A stretch of DNA of 64,000 bases from Maricaulis sp965228215 (GTDB lineage: Bacteria; Pseudomonadota; Alphaproteobacteria; Caulobacterales; Maricaulaceae), in the NCBI GenBank assembly GCA_965228215.1, contig OZ245800.1, forward strand, positions 992,001 to 1,056,000, written 5' to 3'. Each line of letters starts with the position of its first letter. Positions within the stretch are counted from its first letter, which is position 1. A model generated the notes under the pieces. It did no database searches, was not told the origin of the DNA, and saw only the letters and a program-made list of their open reading frames with translations. This document shows, in pieces, positions 60,520-64,000 of the stretch. The position numbers and the translations under genes were made by a program.

Positions 60520-60833
60520 TCCTGTCCTCCTGCGGCGGACATGCAGACCAACTGTCTACCGTCCGGACCTAGTGACCGGATACCAGTATGCTCAGCCTGC
60601 GGAACGTTGCCACAAGAGTTTCATTTGCCTTCGCAACGCATCCGTGCGCATATCTAATACGCGGGCGGCCCACCAGGCCCGACGGAATTCTGAATACCTG
60701 TCTTGCCAGGCATCCCGCCGGCGAGATATCAGCCTTCCCGACTGTAGACGTCCGTAATGCCCCCCCGGGACGCTTTGGGGGAAAATTGAATTATGCCCGG
60801 ACGCGGAGCAGAGACTGAGGGAAGGTCCTCCAC
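60520..60833 (+). promoter_or_regulatory. Long 5' region of cspA-like gene
   Basis: About 310 bases with no gene that I can support. It has an imperfect hairpin of C- and G-runs (about 60761-60782) shortly before the cspA start, followed by AAAATTGAATTA. Cold-shock genes often have structured leaders that regulate translation; here that is inference. The ribosome site GGGAAGG lies 6 bases ahead of the ATG. Confidence 0.35.
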
Positions 60834-61046
60834 ATGGCCACAGGTACGGTCAAATTCTTCAATCAAAGCAAAGGCTTTGGTTTTATCGTTCCGGATGACG
60901 GCGGTAGCGATCTGTTTGTTCACATCAGCGCGGTTCAGGCTTCTGGCCTGCCGGGTCTTGATGACGGTCAGAAAGTTTCCTTCGAAACCGAGCCCGACAA
61001 GCGCGGCAAGGGTCCGAAGGCCGTGAATCTGGCATACGTCGAGTAG
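60834..61046 (+). CDS. cspA: Cold-shock domain protein, CspA family
   Basis: A 70-residue single OB-fold protein that binds single-stranded RNA/DNA. RNP1 is KGFGFIV and RNP2 is LFVHIS; the first strand GTVKFFNQSK is typical. Longer loops than E. coli CspA (GGSDLFV, KRGKGPKA) are common in Alphaproteobacteria. A clear terminator follows. Confidence 0.97.
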   Translation: MATGTVKFFNQSKGFGFIVPDDGGSDLFVHISAVQASGLPGLDDGQKVSFETEPDKRGKGPKAVNLAYVE

Positions 61047-61069
61047 TCAGACGATCACGTCAAAGACCG

Positions 61070-61100
61070 GGCGCGGAGATTTTCTCCGCGCCTTTTCTTT
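61070..61100 (+). terminator. Terminator after cspA
   Basis: Perfect 10-base stem GGCGCGGAGA (61070-61079) with TCTCCGCGCC (61083-61092), TTT loop, then TTTTCTTTT. It lies 23 bases after the stop. Confidence 0.93.
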
Positions 61101-61124
61101 TGCGCAATTGTCAGAGTGCCTGCT

Positions 61125-62123
61125 TCAACGGCCAGCAGCCATGTCGTCCCGTACCCTCAGTGCGGTCGCCGGAAAATCCGTGAACACGCCATCCACGCCC
61201 AGGGTGTAGATGCGTCGCAATTCATCCTCGATCGAAACATCATCCGCCACCGGCCGGTCATCGCGGAAGGTCCAGGGATGGACGGCCAGGCCAAGCGCAT
61301 GCGCGCGCGCGACAAAACCCGTATCCGCCCCTTCCGCGTCGATCAGAAGCGATTTGTCGGGTCCGACTCCGTCAGCAAATTCAGCTAGCACATCCAGTGC
61401 TACAGTCGGCACGAGCGGACCGACACTGGGATCAAGCTCCTGCATGGGGAAGACCAGCATCAGGAGCGGCGTGTCGACCTCGCCGTCTAGCCTTGCCAGG
61501 AAATCCGGTTCGAAACACTGGATCGCGGTGGTCGCGTCCGTGCCATCCAGACCGCGCTCGCGGAGGATACGGACAAGCTCGGGCATCGGGTCCAGCCCTA
61601 TCGACCCGAAATGACCGGGTGATTTCACTTCCGGCTCGGTGCGCACGCCATGTTCGGCCGCCAGGTCCAGTACCTCCTCGAAGGTCGGTACCAGGAATTG
61701 GCCGTCAAACGCATCCGACCGGCCGTCGAAGGGCTGGCGGGCACGCAGTGTACGCAATTCCGCCAGCGTGAAATCCTCGATCCACCAGTCATCGCGGCCG
61801 CCGGACACCCGGCGGCGATCAGCGAATTCGGGATGATCGGCAATATTGGTCGTCGTCGAGAGATAGCGGTCGTGACGGGCCACAAGAACGCCGTCAGACG
61901 TTATCACCAGGTCGGGTTCGATAATGTCGGCGCCCTGATCGATCGCGAGCTGATAGGCCTCGATCGTATGTTCGGGACGTTCACCGCTGGCGCCGCGATG
62001 CGCTATCACAAGCGGGGGCTGGCCATTCAGCGTGTTCCAGCTGATCTCGACCGGCTCGGCCTGCCGGGCCATGTCACAGCCTGAAAGACACAGTATTCCC
62101 GCGACCAATACAGCAATCCGCAT
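61125..62123 (-). CDS. Glycerophosphodiester phosphodiesterase, lipoprotein
   Basis: A 332-residue GDPD with the catalytic stretch AHRGASGERPEHT and metal ligands in IIEPDLVITSD and ARHD. The N-terminus has a lipobox (LCLSGC, Cys 16), so it is lipid-anchored and probably periplasmic. It releases glycerol-3-phosphate from deacylated phospholipids. It converges with cspA and shares no operon. Confidence 0.93.
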   Translation of the reverse strand: MRIAVLVAGILCLSGCDMARQAEPVEISWNTLNGQPPLVIAHRGASGERPEHTIEAYQLAIDQGADIIEPDLVITSDGVLVARHDRYLSTTTNIADHPEFADRRRVSGGRDDWWIEDFTLAELRTLRARQPFDGRSDAFDGQFLVPTFEEVLDLAAEHGVRTEPEVKSPGHFGSIGLDPMPELVRILRERGLDGTDATTAIQCFEPDFLARLDGEVDTPLLMLVFPMQELDPSVGPLVPTVALDVLAEFADGVGPDKSLLIDAEGADTGFVARAHALGLAVHPWTFRDDRPVADDVSIEDELRRIYTLGVDGVFTDFPATALRVRDDMAAGR

Positions 62124-62185
62124 TCACCCCTCCCGTTTTCGCGCCGCGCAGACTAGCCTGCACGCAGATACTTCGGGAGATAAAA

Positions 62186-62710
62186 ATGAGCGGCAAGTCG
62201 CGTTTCGACATTCTGGCCGAGTCCGCCGCGCGATACGGCAAGCTGAGCCTCGACAATTACGCACAAATTCGCAGCATCGCCGAAAATCTGACGACTGGTT
62301 TCTGCCGCTATCTGGGTGGGGAGGGAGTGTGCGCACATCTCGTTCCGGCCGAAGGCGCGTGGGCGCCGCAACCCTATCGCAGCGGCGCCTTCTCGGTCAG
62401 CGGGTCGGGATTCCTGCCGCTGGCACCGATCAGTTTCGGCCTGGCGGTCCGGGTGTCCCATTCGGGGGATTGGGTGCGGCTGGTACTGACCTGTTCCAAG
62501 GCCGGGCATGATATCGACATCGCGATCCGCAATGGCAGGAGTTTCTCGCTCAGCCTGCCGGTCTCCGACGAGGAGATGGGTGAGTTATATGATCACCTGC
62601 ACGCCCATCTTGTGAGCTGGTTCGACGAACAGGCGGATCGCTACGAGCATGGCGATTACGGCAATCGCGATATCGGCTTCGAATTCGTCCACAGCGATGA
62701 CAAGGGTTGA
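62186..62710 (+). CDS. Conserved-looking cytosolic protein, unknown function
   Basis: A 174-residue protein with a helical start (SGKSRFDILAESAARYGKL), a beta-rich core with FSVSGSGFLPLAP and VRLVLTCSKAGHDIDIAI, and a helical C-terminus (DEEMGELYDHLHAHLVSWFDEQ). No signal peptide, no membrane segment and no family I can name. It is divergent from the phosphodiesterase gene (62 bases) and converges with a small membrane gene. Confidence 0.6.
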   Translation: MSGKSRFDILAESAARYGKLSLDNYAQIRSIAENLTTGFCRYLGGEGVCAHLVPAEGAWAPQPYRSGAFSVSGSGFLPLAPISFGLAVRVSHSGDWVRLVLTCSKAGHDIDIAIRNGRSFSLSLPVSDEEMGELYDHLHAHLVSWFDEQADRYEHGDYGNRDIGFEFVHSDDKG

Positions 62711-62721
62711 TGTCCGGCGAT

Positions 62722-62979
62722 CTAGCCCACGAGGGAGCTCAGGAAACCTGCCATCTGCGTCTCCGGTGCGAGGAACCAGCTGGCTCCCAGTGCGCCGAGA
62801 CCGCTCAGGGCGCTGACACCCACCATGGTCGCCATTCGGTGCTTGATGGCCGTAGCCACAGCCAGGCGGGCCAATCCGAGTACATTACCGGCTCCGAGAA
62901 GGGATGCGGAACCGCCGACCAGGAATGCCGTGATGAATGACACGAGTGCAGTCTGTGCTTCATAAGGCAGAGTGTTCAT
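62722..62979 (-). CDS. Small membrane protein, unknown function
   Basis: An 85-residue protein with two predicted helices (about 12-38 and 52-68). I recognise no family. Frame and codon use look real, and its start lies 68 bases from the divergent antiporter gene, so it may share a promoter region with it. Confidence 0.5.
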   Translation of the reverse strand: MNTLPYEAQTALVSFITAFLVGGSASLLGAGNVLGLARLAVATAIKHRMATMVGVSALSGLGALGASWFLAPETQMAGFLSSLVG

Positions 62980-63047
62980 TTTAGCCTCCCCTGCATTGCC
63001 GGCCGGGCTTTCACCTCCGGTCCAGACATGCGTTATCAGACAAGGCC

Positions 63048-64000
63048 ATGATAGAGACCCAGCCTGACCTCACCCTGACCATCGCAGTCATCGCCGGTTC
63101 AGGCATTGCCGCACAATGGCTCGCCTGGCGCCTGCGCTGGCCATCCATTGTCCTGATGATGGGTGCGGGCCTGATCCTGGGCCCCGCTGCAGCCCTTGTC
63201 CTGGGCGCGCCCCTGCTCGAGCCGGGCCTCGCCTTCGGTGATTATCTGCGCCCGATGATCGCCCTGGCCGTCGCGGTGATCCTGTTCGAAGGCGGGATCA
63301 CGCTGAACTTCCGCGAATTGCGCGATGCGTCCGCGCCTGTCAGGCGCATGGTCTTCCTCGGCTTTCCCATCGGATGGGGCCTGGCGACGCTGGCGCTGCA
63401 CTATGCCGCCGGCCTGGCCTGGGATATCGCGGCGATGATCGGAGCCCTGCTGACCACGACCGGTCCCACTGTTGTCCTGCCGCTATTGCGCCAGGCCAAA
63501 CTGCCGACCCGCATTGCGGCCGTGCTGAAATGGGAAGGCATCGTCAATGATCCGATCGGCGCGCTCGCTGCCGTCTTCCTGTTCGAAGCCATCCGCCAGA
63601 CGGCGATGGGCCATGACTGGGGTGCCGCGGCGCTTTTCCTCGTCATGGGTGCCCTGATCGGCGCGGTGCTGGGTTTTGCCTTCGGCTTCGCGCTGTCGCA
63701 GGGCTTCCGGCGCGGCTGGGTTCCGGAACCGATGAAAGCGCCGCTGGTTCTGGCCGCCGTCCTGGTCTGTTTCGCCTCGGCCGAACAGATGGCGTCGGAA
63801 ACCGGCCTGGTCGCCGTGACGATTTTCGGCCTCGTGGTCGCCAATTCACGCCTCGCATCGATCGAGGAAATGCGCCGTTTCAAGGAAGGCATCGCCGCCA
63901 TACTGGTGGCGAGTGTGTTCGTGGTGCTGGCCGCCGGCCTCTCGCTGGACGATCTCGCCGGTCTTGGCTGGACGCATTTCGTCTTCATCCTGGTCTTCAT
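63048..64000 (+). CDS. CPA1-type cation/proton antiporter, incomplete at window edge
   Basis: The first 317 residues of a membrane antiporter. The frame opens at an ATG (63048, MIETQPDLTL) and stays open to the end of the window. Repeated hydrophobic helices include TTTGPTVVLPLLRQ and LKWEGIVNDPIGALAA, the conserved ND pair of the Na+/H+ exchangers of the CPA1 (NhaP/NhaK) family. The C-terminal part is cut off, so a TrkA-like regulatory tail cannot be checked. Confidence 0.87.
   Translation, partial: MIETQPDLTLTIAVIAGSGIAAQWLAWRLRWPSIVLMMGAGLILGPAAALVLGAPLLEPGLAFGDYLRPMIALAVAVILFEGGITLNFRELRDASAPVRRMVFLGFPIGWGLATLALHYAAGLAWDIAAMIGALLTTTGPTVVLPLLRQAKLPTRIAAVLKWEGIVNDPIGALAAVFLFEAIRQTAMGHDWGAAALFLVMGALIGAVLGFAFGFALSQGFRRGWVPEPMKAPLVLAAVLVCFASAEQMASETGLVAVTIFGLVVANSRLASIEEMRRFKEGIAAILVASVFVVLAAGLSLDDLAGLGWTHFVFILVF

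Overview
This is 64 kb of a high-GC alphaproteobacterial chromosome. Gene content and order point to the Maricaulales / Hyphomonadaceae side of the class (a Maricaulis-like stalked marine bacterium). That placement is an inference from the DUF2282-DUF692 bufferin operon, TonB receptor, protease autotransporters, zapE-mdh and suc gene order. No phage, insertion sequence, CRISPR array, tRNA or rRNA was seen. The frames are intact and nothing looks broken.

Layout. 1-7.3 kb (minus strand): sucC-sucD, a terminator, then sucA-sucB and a small membrane gene. 7.4-10.8 kb: two tandem paralogous proteins that look like catalytically dead GGDEF-EAL hybrids. 10.9-13.9 kb: a five-gene bufferin (copper-handling RiPP) operon with two DoxX genes. 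14-18.1 kb: secreted DUF3108-like protein, DUF2306 membrane protein, Tat-exported carotenoid oxygenase and DUF2141 protein, divergent from a membrane LytTR regulator. 18.2-26.8 kb: 2OG-Fe(II) oxygenase, GNAT/UspA pair, TspO-like protein, mdh, O-methyltransferase, zapE, an orphan membrane protein, thioesterase and Fe-alcohol dehydrogenase. 27.1-37.0 kb: two large secreted protease autotransporters (a subtilase with sixteen heptapeptide repeats, and a trypsin-like one) flanking an NTF2-like protein, twin STAS-like proteins and mmsA. 37.2-39.5 kb: lipoprotein and an arsR-arsC-aqpS arsenic operon with a palindromic operator. 39.5-44.7 kb: methyltransferase-like gene, PlsC-type acyltransferase and sdhCDAB. 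44.9-53 kb: two tandem short-chain dehydrogenases, two exported metallopeptidases and a TonB receptor. 53-64 kb: glutaredoxin-type arsenate reductase, HpcH/CitE-type lyase, pyridoxal kinase, serine hydrolase, glyoxalase/epoxide hydrolase pair, rarD, asd, cspA, glycerophosphodiesterase lipoprotein, small orphans and the start of a CPA1 cation/proton antiporter that runs off the edge.

How it fits together. sdhCDAB, zapE, mdh, sucCD and sucAB all lie on the minus strand in the compact order known from other Alphaproteobacteria, but spread over 44 kb by about 17 kb and 14 kb of accessory genes. The accessory blocks are mostly cell-envelope and stress functions: metal buffering, arsenic detoxification, secreted proteolysis and possible c-di-GMP-related signalling.
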